The notes beneath the pieces are model-generated. The model was not told the DNA's origin, did no database searches, and worked only from the letters and a program-made list of their open reading frames with translations. Below are positions 47,327-56,020 of a stretch of DNA of 64,000 nt, piece after piece. Origin of the DNA: Rhizobium glycinendophyticum (GTDB lineage Bacteria; Pseudomonadota; Alphaproteobacteria; Rhizobiales; Rhizobiaceae); the NCBI RefSeq assembly GCF_006443685.1, contig NZ_VFYP01000001.1:2294001-2358000 (forward strand), given 5' to 3'. The position numbers and the translations under genes were made by a program. Numbering within the stretch: position 1 is the first letter of the stretch; each line of letters opens with the position of its first letter.

Positions 47327-48016
47327 TCAGTTGTGGTGGATGTTGTTGATCGACGCGCTGGGACGGGAAGTCCCGTCCAGTCCCGCCGAAACGCGGTCGG
47401 TGCCGTAGAGCGCGAGGAAGGCGGAAACCGCATTCGCAGCACGCGCACCGAATTTTTGTGTCTGAGGGGCCTCGCCGAGCAGCATGCGCACATGCAGGTC
47501 GCTGACGATCAGGCCGTAGAGTGTGCGATAGGCTTCCTCTCCGTCGCCGAAGCGCAACAGTCCGTCGCGCTGGCCGGCATCAAGCAGCGCCCGCGCCCGG
47601 CGGTCGATCTGCCGACGGCCGCGCTCGAGAAGGAGCGTACCCAACTTGGAACCGTCCCGGCTGGACTGGCCAATCGCCAAACGATTGAGTGCGAGCGACA
47701 CATCGCCCGCCAGAACCTCCAGCAGGTCACGAGCGAACACGTCGAGATGGTCAGTGAGAGTCGCCACCGTCAGGCGCTCACCGGGCCGTTCGAAGGTGCG
47801 AACCTTACTCGCCTGATAGGAAATCATTGCTGACAGCAAACCATCACGGTCGCCGAACCACTTGTAGAGGCTTTCCTTCGAACAATTGGCAGCACGTGCG
47901 AGACCCGCAGTGGTGACGGCCTTGTCTCCCCCTTCCACGAGCAGACGCAACGCCTCGGCCAATACGGCGTTCTGGCGCGGGGTGAACTCTGAACTCTGAC
48001 TGGTGTCGACGGACAT
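47327..48016 (-). CDS. TetR/AcrR family regulator upstream of ilvC
   Basis: The 229-residue protein has a TetR-type HTH (LARAANCSKESLYKWFGDRD) after an N-terminal segment and a long helical ligand domain. The ATG at 48016 is chosen because the open frame beyond it runs through the palindrome in the promoter. A perfect palindrome lies 13 bases upstream, so autoregulation is likely. Only 24 bases separate its end from ilvC, suggesting that it could link ilvC expression to a ligand. That link is inference. Confidence 0.88.
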   Translation of the reverse strand: MSVDTSQSSEFTPRQNAVLAEALRLLVEGGDKAVTTAGLARAANCSKESLYKWFGDRDGLLSAMISYQASKVRTFERPGERLTVATLTDHLDVFARDLLEVLAGDVSLALNRLAIGQSSRDGSKLGTLLLERGRRQIDRRARALLDAGQRDGLLRFGDGEEAYRTLYGLIVSDLHVRMLLGEAPQTQKFGARAANAVSAFLALYGTDRVSAGLDGTSRPSASINNIHHN

Positions 48017-48028
48017 GCGGAACTCCAA

Positions 48029-48042
48029 GTACCGTACGGTAC
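48029..48042. promoter_or_regulatory. Candidate TetR operator upstream of the TetR-ilvC unit
   Basis: GTACCGTACGGTAC is a perfect 14-base palindrome, 13 bases before the TetR start, with a further CGG after it. It lies where the -10 to +1 region of the promoter should be, which suits self-repression. Confidence 0.55.
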
Positions 48043-48766
48043 GGTTCCTGTCTTTATGACGATGCGCAGAGCGGAGGTCAAGCCACTCTGCCGACGATTT
48101 GGCTGATTTCTCCCTTTTTGACAGAAGCGGTGACGGACGCACATAACCGGAGGTCAAAGGCGTCGCCGCGACCCGCGCGCCCTGGTTGAGCGGGCCTCAC
48201 AAAAGGGTGATCAGAACAAAAAATAACGGTTATATGTTACAGCAAAACGACGGTGGCATATTCGTCCTATATAATTGTTTTTACGATATATTTTTTAGAA
48301 ACGGAACGGGGCTCTTTACGGATTCGGCAGAACCGATCAGTTCGATTGTGCGCAAAGGGGTATTGAATATCGGCTTGAGATACGCCAAATCAGTCGCATC
48401 GAACCAAGCAGTTCGATGCAGCATAGGATATCGACGTCGATGAACAATCTCGCAGCAGCAGTCGCAAGCACCTCGGCATGGTTGCCCGAAGCCCTGGCTG
48501 TTCTGGCGATCGGAATGACGATGACGATACCGGCCTTCGCCAAGGCAGGCGACAAGATTCCTGTCGCGGTCTGCGCTTCGCGGGCGAACGGCCTACGACG
48601 ACGATCATCACCAGCGCTCTGACTTTGCGATCGCCCACATAGTCTCGCGATCTGACCCTACAGAAACCTGACATGCAAGACGACCGCCGGGCGCAAGCTG
48701 AGCGACGGCTGGCTGGATCGGCGTTTGAATAACAGACGACTTACCGCTTAAATAAGGGGCATTCCC
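48043..48766. other. Long gene-poor AT-rich gap
   Basis: The stretch between the TetR operator and the small secreted gene is about 720 bases. 48220-48310 is AT-rich, unlike its surroundings. A perfect 9-bp hairpin (GCATCGAAC ... GTTCGATGC) lies at 48396-48419. The only candidate gene is the small frame at 48440. Otherwise I see nothing firm. It may be a remnant of lost or decaying sequence. Confidence 0.5.
48440..48622 (+). CDS. Possible small secreted protein or remnant (low confidence)
   Basis: A 60-residue frame starts MNNLAAAVASTSAWLP and has a hydrophobic stretch ALAVLAIGMTMTIPAFAKAG that resembles a signal peptide. The remainder (VAVCASRANGLRRRS) is short and basic. Only an AGGA 11 bases upstream supports the start. 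It could be a leftover of a larger gene. I do not recognise it. Confidence 0.2.
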   Translation: MNNLAAAVASTSAWLPEALAVLAIGMTMTIPAFAKAGDKIPVAVCASRANGLRRRSSPAL

Positions 48767-49015
48767 ATGAAAACCATCTATTCCTCGGCCCTGATGGCCG
48801 TTGTCGCGGGATCGACCGCGATCTCCAATGTGGAACCGATACGCGGATCGATTACCTATGATCAGGCTGAAGTTCATGCCGAAGTAGCGCCCGTCGGCAC
48901 TCGCTTCTTCCATAGTTTCACCGACGCCGATGGGCGCGACGTACGCGAGATCTACCGGGTGAACCCGGACAGGTCGGTGACCCTCGTCGGACGCACCCTG
49001 TCCAACGAGTATTGA
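48767..49015 (+). CDS. Small secreted protein of unknown function
   Basis: The 82-residue protein has an N-terminal hydrophobic segment (MKTIYSSALMAVVAGSTA). It then has a short conserved-looking tail: PIRGSITYDQAEVHAEVAPV, GTRFFHSFTDADGRDVREIY, RVNPDRSVTLVGR. AAGGGG lies ahead of the ATG. It looks like a small exported rhizobial protein with unknown role. A hairpin terminator follows 15 bases after the stop, supporting its reality. Confidence 0.65.
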   Translation: MKTIYSSALMAVVAGSTAISNVEPIRGSITYDQAEVHAEVAPVGTRFFHSFTDADGRDVREIYRVNPDRSVTLVGRTLSNEY

Positions 49016-49029
49016 TCAATGCGCCTGTT

Positions 49030-49059
49030 GAAAGTTCCCGGACCACCTCCGGGACTTTC
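49030..49059 (+). terminator. Terminator after the small secreted gene
   Basis: GAAAGTTCCCGGA-CCACC-TCCGGGACTTTC forms a stem of 12 pairs with one bulged base and a 5-base loop. It is 15 bases after the stop at 49015. Confidence 0.75.
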
Positions 49060-49143
49060 GCATTCTTGCAGGGCTATGCCCAATCTTGGCGGTTTCCGAC
49101 TGCACACAGAGCACTATTCTAGGCTTCGACTCAAGGAGCCTCC

Positions 49144-49530
49144 ATGCGCAGATACCCGCTTATTCTATCCCTCACCCTCTCCCTGACCGCCGCAAGCAGC
49201 GCGATCGCCGCGGAGAACCGATGCGGCTGGATCCAGAACCCGACCCCAGGCAACTACTGGCTGAATGACAGGGACGGTTCGTGGATGCTCCTGGCGCAGG
49301 GCTCCGATCAAGAGCCTCTCGGCATGGAAAACATGCCGGACTTCAGCGCCGGCGATTTCGTCAAGACCAACGGATATTATGGCTATGCCTGCGGCTGCAT
49401 GAAGGTCGAGACCGAACGCAGCGGTGATTTCGGCGACAGTTTCGTTGGCCGCGTCACGGCCGTCTACAGTGTCAAGCAACTGCCAATCAGCAAATGCCGC
49501 AACGACAAGACACTGCCCAAGCCGGAGTAG
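49144..49530 (+). CDS. DUF4087 domain secreted protein
   Basis: The 128-residue protein has a signal peptide (cleavage near AIAAE). The DUF4087 pattern follows: RCGWIQNPTPGNYWLNDRDG, then SWMLLAQG and FVKTNGYYGYACGCMKVET. Three Cys are conserved. It is probably periplasmic; its function is unknown. It converges with a Lrp gene whose stop lies one base past its own stop. Confidence 0.85.
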   Translation: MRRYPLILSLTLSLTAASSAIAAENRCGWIQNPTPGNYWLNDRDGSWMLLAQGSDQEPLGMENMPDFSAGDFVKTNGYYGYACGCMKVETERSGDFGDSFVGRVTAVYSVKQLPISKCRNDKTLPKPE

Positions 49531-49531
49531 T

Positions 49532-49996
49532 TCACCTCGCATAATCTACGGGCACGGCGAGGCCGTGTTTCAGCGTCTCCATGGAGATCGATGCAGAGAC
49601 ATCGAACAATTCGACCCGCTTGACCAGGCGCCGATAGACGACGTCGTAATGCTCGACACGCGGGAGCACCATTTTCAGGATGTAATCGTAATGGCCCGTC
49701 AGCCGGTGGGCCTCGACGATTTCCGGAATGTCGCTGATCGCACGGCGAAACTCCTCGATCCAGTCATCGGCGTGGTGTGCGGTCTTCACCAAAGCATAGA
49801 CCGTCGTTGGCACGCCGCTCTTGTCACGGTCGAGCACGACAATGCGCCGGGCTATGTAACCCTGTTCCTCCAGTTTCTGGACACGCCGCGAGCAGGCGGA
49901 TGTCGACAGCGATACCCGCTCCGCGAGATCAGCAATCGCGATAGACGCATCCTGCTGCAGGAGTTCGAGAATCTTCCTGTCTCTTTCGTCAATCAC
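49532..49996 (-). CDS. Lrp/AsnC family regulator
   Basis: The 154-residue protein has an HTH (DERDRKILELLQQDASIAIAD and VSLSTSACSRRVQKLEEQGY) and the RAM domain with THGHYDYIL-like sequence (TGHYDYILKMVLP). The start is the GTG at 49996 with AGGGAG upstream; the longer frame would add 38 residues that are not part of the family. It is divergent from the Asp/Glu racemase-type gene, its likely target, as Lrp relatives often control an adjacent amino acid enzyme. Confidence 0.9.
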   Translation of the reverse strand: MIDERDRKILELLQQDASIAIADLAERVSLSTSACSRRVQKLEEQGYIARRIVVLDRDKSGVPTTVYALVKTAHHADDWIEEFRRAISDIPEIVEAHRLTGHYDYILKMVLPRVEHYDVVYRRLVKRVELFDVSASISMETLKHGLAVPVDYAR

Positions 49997-50159
49997 GCCA
50001 TCGCTCCCTGGATCCCCCGGCCCGTGCGCAAAGATATTGCGCCAAAAGATCATATCGCGCCTGATTGGAGGCGCCAAGGGCCTTCGGGGCTCAAAAAATC
50101 GCAACCCCATCCCGCACTTCCGGCGGCATCATGTGTCCATTCACACAGGGAGATGCACT

Positions 50160-50873
50160 ATGAAGACTATTGGCCTGATCGGCGGCATGAGTTTCGAAAG
50201 TTCGGCGGTCTATTACCGACAGGTCAATGAAGCCGTGCGGACTCGGCTGGGCGGCCTCGCTTCGGCTGAAGTGCTGATGCACTCGGTCAACTTCGCGGAG
50301 ATCGTCGCACTGCAGAAAGCCGGCCGTTGGGATCTGGCAGCCAAGCGTCTCTCAGACGTCGCGATGGGGCTGGAAAAGGCCGGCGCCGGTTGCATCCTGA
50401 TCTGTACCAACACCATGCACATGGTTGCAGGCGACGTTGAAACTGGCCTTACGGTTCCACTCATCAACATCATCGACGCGACAGCGGAGGCGTTGAAGGC
50501 CGGTGCCGCGAAGCGCCCGCTGCTGCTCGCGACCCGCTATACGATGGAGCATCCCTTTTATGCCGAACGCATGAAGCGCAATGGAGTAGAGATCATGGTG
50601 CCGGACGCAGACGGTCGCACAGCAACCCATGACATCATTTTTGAAGAACTGTGCGCCGGTCATGTCCGGGATCGGTCCCGCGACAGACTGCTCGCGATCA
50701 TCGAGAAAGCCAAGGCGGAAGGCGCAGACAGCGTTATCCTCGGCTGCACCGAGATTTGTCTGATCCTCGACCCGAACGCCCTGCCCCTCCCGGGCTATGA
50801 TTCCACCACGATCCACGCCCAGGCCGCCGTTGATTTTTCCCTTGAGGACGCAATCGGGATGCGCGCCGCCTGA
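50160..50873 (+). CDS. Aspartate/glutamate racemase family protein
   Basis: The 237-residue protein starts MKTIGLIGGMSFESSAVYYR, with the Cys catalytic pair in LICTNTMHMV (near 83) and VILGCTEICLIL (near 195). This is the Asp/Glu racemase fold. It could racemise aspartate or glutamate or act on hydantoins; the substrate is unknown. It is divergent from a Lrp-family regulator, which fits amino acid sensing. The ATG at 50160 gives the normal family length. Confidence 0.88.
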   Translation: MKTIGLIGGMSFESSAVYYRQVNEAVRTRLGGLASAEVLMHSVNFAEIVALQKAGRWDLAAKRLSDVAMGLEKAGAGCILICTNTMHMVAGDVETGLTVPLINIIDATAEALKAGAAKRPLLLATRYTMEHPFYAERMKRNGVEIMVPDADGRTATHDIIFEELCAGHVRDRSRDRLLAIIEKAKAEGADSVILGCTEICLILDPNALPLPGYDSTTIHAQAAVDFSLEDAIGMRAA

Positions 50874-50902
50874 CGACCGGGATAGCCGGTGCAGGCGATC
50901 GC

Positions 50903-51655
50903 TCAAATCGCCTGACCGCAGGCCCTGCAAAACCTCCGAACCGTTTCCGCCATCCCATATTCGAGCGCATCGGCCGTCAAGCCATGGCCGATCGAAACTT
51001 CGGCGAGATGCGGGATGCGCTTTGCCAGCAGCGGCAGGTTGGCGACGGTCAGATCATGACCGGCATTGACCGCGAGGTCCTCGGCCTTTGCTGCATCCGC
51101 CGTCTGGCCAAGCCGTTCGACCTCGACCTTCGCTGCCTCAAGGTCATTGAAACAGCCGCCATAAGGTCCGGTATAAAGTTCGACCCGTTCCGCCCCGGTC
51201 GTCTTCGCGCGCCGCATCGACTCGGCCCGTCCGTCACCGTCGACGAAAAGCGAAACGCGGATCCCGCCATTGCGAAGTCGTCCCACCACCTGCTTCAGAA
51301 ACTCCTGATGCTTCACCAGATCCCATCCATGGTCGGACGTGGCCTGAGACGGATCATCCGGGACAAGCGTCACCTGCTCCGGCTCGACCGCCTCGCAGAG
51401 CGCAAGAAACTCTTCCGTGGGATAGCCCTCGATGTTGAATTCCGCATTCGGGAACTCGTCGTCGATCAGGGCTCTCAGGATGGGCAGGTCGGAAAAGCGG
51501 ATATGCCGTTGGTCCGGCCGTGGATGCACGGTCAGCCCGCTTGCGCCGGCTTGAAGCGCGATCCGCCCAAGATGCGCGACATCGGGCCAGGGAAGATCGC
51601 GACGGTTACGCAGCATCGCGATGGCATTGAGATTTACGGAGAGCTTGGCGGGCAT
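50903..51655 (-). CDS. pdxJ: Pyridoxine 5'-phosphate synthase
   Basis: The 250-residue enzyme joins 1-deoxyxylulose 5-phosphate with 3-amino-1-hydroxyacetone phosphate to make vitamin B6 precursor. It begins [20 protein letters not shown], with [14 protein letters not shown], and [13 protein letters not shown]. It also has the catalytic Glu/His region [19 protein letters not shown], and ends [18 protein letters not shown]. It belongs to the alphaproteobacterial length class. It converges with the racemase gene and has its own promoter in the 260-base gap to the right. Confidence 0.95.
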   Translation of the reverse strand: MPAKLSVNLNAIAMLRNRRDLPWPDVAHLGRIALQAGASGLTVHPRPDQRHIRFSDLPILRALIDDEFPNAEFNIEGYPTEEFLALCEAVEPEQVTLVPDDPSQATSDHGWDLVKHQEFLKQVVGRLRNGGIRVSLFVDGDGRAESMRRAKTTGAERVELYTGPYGGCFNDLEAAKVEVERLGQTADAAKAEDLAVNAGHDLTVANLPLLAKRIPHLAEVSIGHGLTADALEYGMAETVRRFCRACGQAI

Positions 51656-51778
51656 GACTTCTGTTCCGAGGCGGGAATGACTGGCCGCAGATGTAGGACA
51701 TTCAGCGCCAGAAGACCAACCAGAATTGCAGATGCACTGATCGGCGCGGCTGATGGATGGGCAAGAGAAATAACTCGG

Positions 51779-51804
51779 AATACCCTCCTAGACTTTAGGG
51801 TATT
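51779..51804. promoter_or_regulatory. Inverted repeat in the pdxJ/regulator gap
   Basis: AATACCCT and AGGGTATT are exact reverse complements around ten bases, in the 260-base gap between the divergent pdxJ and the 329-residue regulator. It may bind a regulator, perhaps the product of the adjacent gene. Confidence 0.4.
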
Positions 51805-51915
51805 GACCCTGCCGCGCTTTCCACTAGTCAGCTTAATTATTGTGACGGATCTCACAAGTATCGGCCTGTTGATGGTGGCATACCGCAGCATGCGCCGGCA
51901 CGGCTTGGAGTACGC

Positions 51916-52905
51916 ATGACGACCGGACTGAGGATCGATAACGCAATGGTGGCGGAGGCTTTGCACAAAGTCCTCCGAAGCCGCACCTTCGCGCGCTCGG
52001 AACGGCTGCGCTGCTTCCTCAAATTCGTAGTGGAGATGGAGCAGTTGGGCCTTGCCCATCAGCTCAAGGGTTACACGATTGGCATCGACGTATTCAGCCG
52101 GGGCGAAGGTTTTGATCCGGGTACCGATCCGCTGGTCCGGGTCCAGGCGGGCAAGCTGCGCAAACTGCTCAATCTGTTCTACGCAGAAGAAGGACGCGAA
52201 GAACCGCTTCGCATACGCATCCCCCTCGGCGGCTATGTACCGGTGTATGAACTGGCCGGCGCCTCACGGGCGACAAAGGACGAGGGCGCCGATGGCGACC
52301 TCCTCCCTGACCTGAACACCTTGACCCGCCGGACGCGTATCGATCCGACGGGCCCGGTACAGGGCTTGCCGAAACTCTTCTTCGCCCCTCCCACCAACGT
52401 GAGCGACGGGAGCTCCGTCTTCTTGAATGCCATCAGGCTTTGGCAGAACCGGCTCTGGGCCGTCTGCATCGCGCCCATCGGCGAAGGCCCCTTGGTCAAA
52501 GGCGGTCTCGCAGATCCCTTGCACTTCGAACTTGAGGCTGACCTTAAAGACAATACCGCCCTTAGGGTCAGTCTGCGCCATCTCCGGACTGGGACGGAAT
52601 TGCTGGATGACGCTCGCACGATCCCCGTGTCGGATGACATCCTGAAGTTGGGCGCTGCGGCCAACGAATTCGCCGGTGCGAATCTGACGATCCCGGGGCG
52701 CATCTACCAGTTCTGCCATGCCAACGGCCTTTCCACGAGTGCGATGCTGTGCCTCGACGCGACCTATCGCTACAGCCTCGACCGCTCGGATGCCGCCTAT
52801 CTCCGTGCACTTCGGCACCAACAGCAATGGCCCGGTCTCGACAAGAACAGGGATGTGATCGCGGAAATTCCGCATCTGCTCGCGCTCACCTGCGCCCACA
52901 GCTGA
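51916..52905 (+). CDS. Putative DNA-binding regulator, unknown effector domain
   Basis: The 329-residue protein has an N-terminal region of a type seen fused to adenylate cyclase-like or TPR proteins in rhizobia. Landmarks are FLKFVVEMEQLGLAHQLKGY, then VFSRGEGFDPGTDPLVRVQA, LRKLLNLFY and RIPLGGYVPVYE, and it looks like a winged-helix fold. The remaining about 200 residues have no recognised domain; no cyclase or TPR motif is present. A role as a regulator is inferred. Alternatively it is a truncated or orphan form of those longer proteins. Confidence 0.7.
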   Translation: MTTGLRIDNAMVAEALHKVLRSRTFARSERLRCFLKFVVEMEQLGLAHQLKGYTIGIDVFSRGEGFDPGTDPLVRVQAGKLRKLLNLFYAEEGREEPLRIRIPLGGYVPVYELAGASRATKDEGADGDLLPDLNTLTRRTRIDPTGPVQGLPKLFFAPPTNVSDGSSVFLNAIRLWQNRLWAVCIAPIGEGPLVKGGLADPLHFELEADLKDNTALRVSLRHLRTGTELLDDARTIPVSDDILKLGAAANEFAGANLTIPGRIYQFCHANGLSTSAMLCLDATYRYSLDRSDAAYLRALRHQQQWPGLDKNRDVIAEIPHLLALTCAHS

Positions 52906-53110
52906 ACACCTTCCCCGCGGGAATAGGCTTCACAGAGCCTTACAAGCTTCATGACAAAGTTATTTTAACATTTACGAATATATCGTGTATTCTAGATCTG
53001 CGGCAGCGAGTCTGGCGGCCGGATCCGGACGACGGAACAAAAGGAGTTGAGGACAGGAACAGGCGAGAGACGTCCGGCAAAGGGCGGACCGCAAAACCAT
53101 TGGAGGGGAC

Positions 53111-53797
53111 ATGCCGAACGGACCACACCATCTGCAATCCATTTCAAAAGCTCTCACGCGCAGACGGCAGGATGTTATCCTGCCGGATATCATCCCGAGC
53201 ACCGATCTGCCACTGGAACCGGTGGCCATTGCCGACATGGCCGAGCGCTTCGGCGTTACGCACCGCACCCTGCACTTCTACGAGGAGAAAGGCCTGATCG
53301 AGGCCAGCCGCATCGGACTGATGCGCGTTTACCAGCAAGGCGACATCGCCCGCATGGCCGTCATCAATGTCTGTCGCGAGATCGGCATGCCGATCTCTGT
53401 CATCCAGGACCTCTTCGAGCTCCTCTCCACTGCCAAGTCCAAAGCGGAGGCCAACCTGATCTTCGAGGATGCCTTAGCGACCCGTCGTCGTGAACTGGCA
53501 GCCGGTCTTTCTATGGTCCATCGGCAGTTGCAGCAGGTGAATGCGCTCCTTGAGAACGAGGAGTCAGCGAACGCGAAGCATGCCCCCAAAAGTAGCGGCC
53601 CTGAACTCACCGAGATCGAACGTAACTGCCTGCAGTTGATGGCCGAGGGCTATACGACCATCCGGATCGCGCGCATGCTGGAGATGAAGGTTTCCGAAAT
53701 CGAAGACATCGAACAGCAGATTGTTGGCAAGGTAGGCGCCCAAAATCGCTTTCAGGCCGTCGCCAAAGCTGTGCTCCTCGGTATCGTGATCAGCTGA
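53111..53797 (+). CDS. MerR-type regulator with C-terminal LuxR-like HTH
   Basis: The 228-residue protein has a MerR HTH at about 38-75 (IADMAERFGVTHRTLHFYEE, KGLIEASRIGLMRVY). A helix resembling the MerR dimerisation coil (LATRRRELAAGLSMVHRQLQ) follows. The C-terminal 65 residues look like a LuxR/GerE HTH: LTEIERNCLQLMAEGYTTIR, then IARMLEMKVSEIEDIEQQIV. So it carries two possible DNA-binding modules. No metal-binding Cys set is seen. GGAGGGG lies just before the ATG. The target is unknown. Confidence 0.85.
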   Translation: MPNGPHHLQSISKALTRRRQDVILPDIIPSTDLPLEPVAIADMAERFGVTHRTLHFYEEKGLIEASRIGLMRVYQQGDIARMAVINVCREIGMPISVIQDLFELLSTAKSKAEANLIFEDALATRRRELAAGLSMVHRQLQQVNALLENEESANAKHAPKSSGPELTEIERNCLQLMAEGYTTIRIARMLEMKVSEIEDIEQQIVGKVGAQNRFQAVAKAVLLGIVIS

Positions 53798-53897
53798 AGC
53801 AAGGTTTGCCCATCGTCAAAGGTGGAGAGTTTGTAACGGGACGGACGCCGGACGGCTCGCTAGAACCTGCGTGAGGTCAACAATTCGCAGGTTCGTC

Positions 53898-54410
53898 ATG
53901 CCTTCTTATCTTTCACGCTATGCCACACCCTTGACCACCGGGTTCTTCCTGGTCTCCCTGATCTCCGGCATCGCGCTGTTCTTTCACCTTGGCGCTTCAG
54001 CCTTTCGCGAAATGCACGAATGGTTGAGCATGGTGCTGATCCTGCCCTTCCTGCTGCATGTCTGGAGGAACTGGCGGCCGTTTCTCGGCTACTTCAAGCG
54101 TCCGCCGATGGCGCTCTCGCTCGGCCTCTGTCTCGTGGCCGGTCTTGTATTCGCCGGGCCGGCGATCATGGGGACAGCGAACGGCCCAGGCGGCAACCCC
54201 GCCTTCGCCATGGTCAACGTCGTCGCATCCGGGACACCGGCACAGGTTGGGCCGCTGCTCGGAAAGTCCGATGTAGAAGTCGTAGCCGCCCTGAGAGAAC
54301 AGGGATTCACCGTAGTCGACAGCGAAAAGCCGCTCGCCGAGATCGCCAGAACCTCGGGCAAGGATACCATGGAACTGATGGCAACGCTCGCAGGTCTGAA
54401 ATCCAGGTGA
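53898..54410 (+). CDS. DUF4405-type membrane protein
   Basis: The 170-residue protein has three or four hydrophobic helices. HEWLSMVLILPFLLHVWRNW (about 36-55) resembles the conserved DUF4405 segment with two His, possibly haem ligands. The C-terminal 60 residues are soluble. The ATG at 53898 follows a GCAGG site; the open frame upstream is not conserved. Function unknown. Confidence 0.7.
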   Translation: MPSYLSRYATPLTTGFFLVSLISGIALFFHLGASAFREMHEWLSMVLILPFLLHVWRNWRPFLGYFKRPPMALSLGLCLVAGLVFAGPAIMGTANGPGGNPAFAMVNVVASGTPAQVGPLLGKSDVEVVAALREQGFTVVDSEKPLAEIARTSGKDTMELMATLAGLKSR

Positions 54411-54423
54411 AACCAGAGGGCGC

Positions 54424-55554
54424 TCACCGGACGATGGTGAGCGTCTCTGCCGCGCGGGTGACGGCGGTATAAAGCCAGCGCTCGCGCGTATCCCGGAACG
54501 CCCAGCTCTCGTCGAACAGCACGACATCGTTCCACTGCGAGCCCTGGGCCTTGTGCACAGTCAGTGCATATCCATAATCGAACTCGTCATAACGCTTGCG
54601 CGTCGACCACGGCACTTCGGTTTCGATGTCCTCGAAGGCCGCCTTCAGAAGCTTGATCTTCGCCGCACCACGATCCATGTCGTCGTCTTCCGGCTTGATC
54701 AGGAGATTGATGCCGGGCTTCACCGTCTCGCGCGACGAGGTCATGACCTGCCAGAGCGAACCGTTCAGCAGACCCTTCACCTGATCATTCCTGAGGCACA
54801 CCAGCTTGTCCCCGGCCTGCGGATAATCGACCGTGAAGCCCTTCAGCTCGCGCAGGCGCATGTTGTAGCGCCGCCGCGTCTTGTTGGTCCCGACCAGCAC
54901 CTGATCGGCTCCAAGCACGAGGTCCTGGGTCACCTCATTCTTCGAGATCACGCGTGCCGTCGAGCCATAGTCGCCATACATGATTTCCTTGCCCTCGCGG
55001 ATATGCATCGCGAGCTGGATGATCGGATTGTCGCGCGCCTGGCGATGAATTTCCGTGAGCAGATAATCGGGCTCCTGGTCGGTGAAGAAACCGCCACCGG
55101 AGACGGGCGGCAACTGGCCGGGATCGCCGAGCACCAGGATCGGCGTGCCGAAGCTCATAAGGTCACGCCCGAGCGCCTCGTCGACCATCGAGCATTCGTC
55201 GATGACGATGAGGGCCGCCTTCGCAACCGGGCTCTGCCGGTTGATCGAAAACATCGGCGCGATCGAGGTCTTGCCGGTTTCCTCGTCTTCCACCGCCTCT
55301 TCGCCGCGCGGGCGATAAATCAGCGAGTGAATGGTCTTGGCATTCGACGCGCCACGCGAGCGCAAAACCTGCGCGGCCTTGCCGGTGAAGGCGGCAAACA
55401 AGACGTCGCCATCGACATGTTCGGCGAAATGTTTGGCGAGCGTCGTCTTGCCCGTTCCGGCATAGCCAAACAGCCGGAAGACGGGGGATTTCCCCTCCTT
55501 CAACCATTTCGAAACGGCCTTGAGGGCCTCGTCTTGCTGGGGCGCGAATTGCAT
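54424..55554 (-). CDS. RecD/Dda-like SF1 DNA helicase
   Basis: The 376-residue ATPase has Walker A GYAGTGKTTLAKHF near 30, helicase motif II LIVIDECSMVDE, and motif III ILVLGDPGQLPPV. It also has LTEIHRQARDNPI, motif V GYALTVHKAQGSQWNDVVLF, and motif VI RWLYTAVTRAAETL. This is the compact RecD2/Dda type, much shorter than full RecD. It likely unwinds DNA 5' to 3'. It is not in a recBCD operon; its nearest neighbours are a DUF4405 gene and, further downstream on the same strand, nothing related. Confidence 0.92.
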   Translation of the reverse strand: MQFAPQQDEALKAVSKWLKEGKSPVFRLFGYAGTGKTTLAKHFAEHVDGDVLFAAFTGKAAQVLRSRGASNAKTIHSLIYRPRGEEAVEDEETGKTSIAPMFSINRQSPVAKAALIVIDECSMVDEALGRDLMSFGTPILVLGDPGQLPPVSGGGFFTDQEPDYLLTEIHRQARDNPIIQLAMHIREGKEIMYGDYGSTARVISKNEVTQDLVLGADQVLVGTNKTRRRYNMRLRELKGFTVDYPQAGDKLVCLRNDQVKGLLNGSLWQVMTSSRETVKPGINLLIKPEDDDMDRGAAKIKLLKAAFEDIETEVPWSTRKRYDEFDYGYALTVHKAQGSQWNDVVLFDESWAFRDTRERWLYTAVTRAAETLTIVR

Positions 55555-55627
55555 GGCCTAGGTCATGCGCGGATTCGTTGGCCCGATGCAAGGCAAAAGC
55601 CGAAGAAAGCAGAACAAATCGTGGACA

Positions 55628-56020
55628 TTATGCTCGCAGCGGATCGTTGGCGAGTTCGATAGGCGAGCCGTGAGGTGTCGCTTGCGCCGCCCGTTGCCAG
55701 CTCTCTTGCAGAGCCTGCACCGTCGATGTGTCCGCAAGCCCCTTGTCGACCAGCAGTCCCGTCAGAGCGGCGACCCAGGCGCCGAAGTAGTCACTGCCAT
55801 CGGTCGCGCGGTCAGGCAGGTGCAACTGCGCCGACAGTGCCGCGGCCCATTCGCCCCAGGTAAACAGACCGCGCTGATGAAGATGCACCGTCATGCCGAA
55901 AGCCTGCGCCTGCCAGGGCTCGGCAAAAACGGGTTCTCCCTCCCCCGACAGCGGCAGGCCGGGCGAACCGCGAAGCGGCGACGCTGTCTCACATGTGCTC
56001 AATATAGCTCTCCCAGGCAT
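55628..56020 (-). CDS. Nitrile hydratase accessory (activator) protein
   Basis: The 130-residue protein matches the activator family that helps insert the metal in nitrile hydratase: PGLPLSGEGEPVFAEPWQAQ, then AFGMTVHLHQRGLFTWGEWA. It lies last in the LysE-alpha-beta-accessory unit, overlapping the beta gene by 32 bases. The start is uncertain: ATG at 56020 or TTG at 56002. Confidence 0.88.
   Translation of the reverse strand: MPGRAILSTCETASPLRGSPGLPLSGEGEPVFAEPWQAQAFGMTVHLHQRGLFTWGEWAAALSAQLHLPDRATDGSDYFGAWVAALTGLLVDKGLADTSTVQALQESWQRAAQATPHGSPIELANDPLRA

Noticed and set aside
51656..51915. Possible small gene before the putative regulator
   Set aside because: No frame with a ribosome site or a recognisable product was found; the inverted repeat explains part of the gap better.
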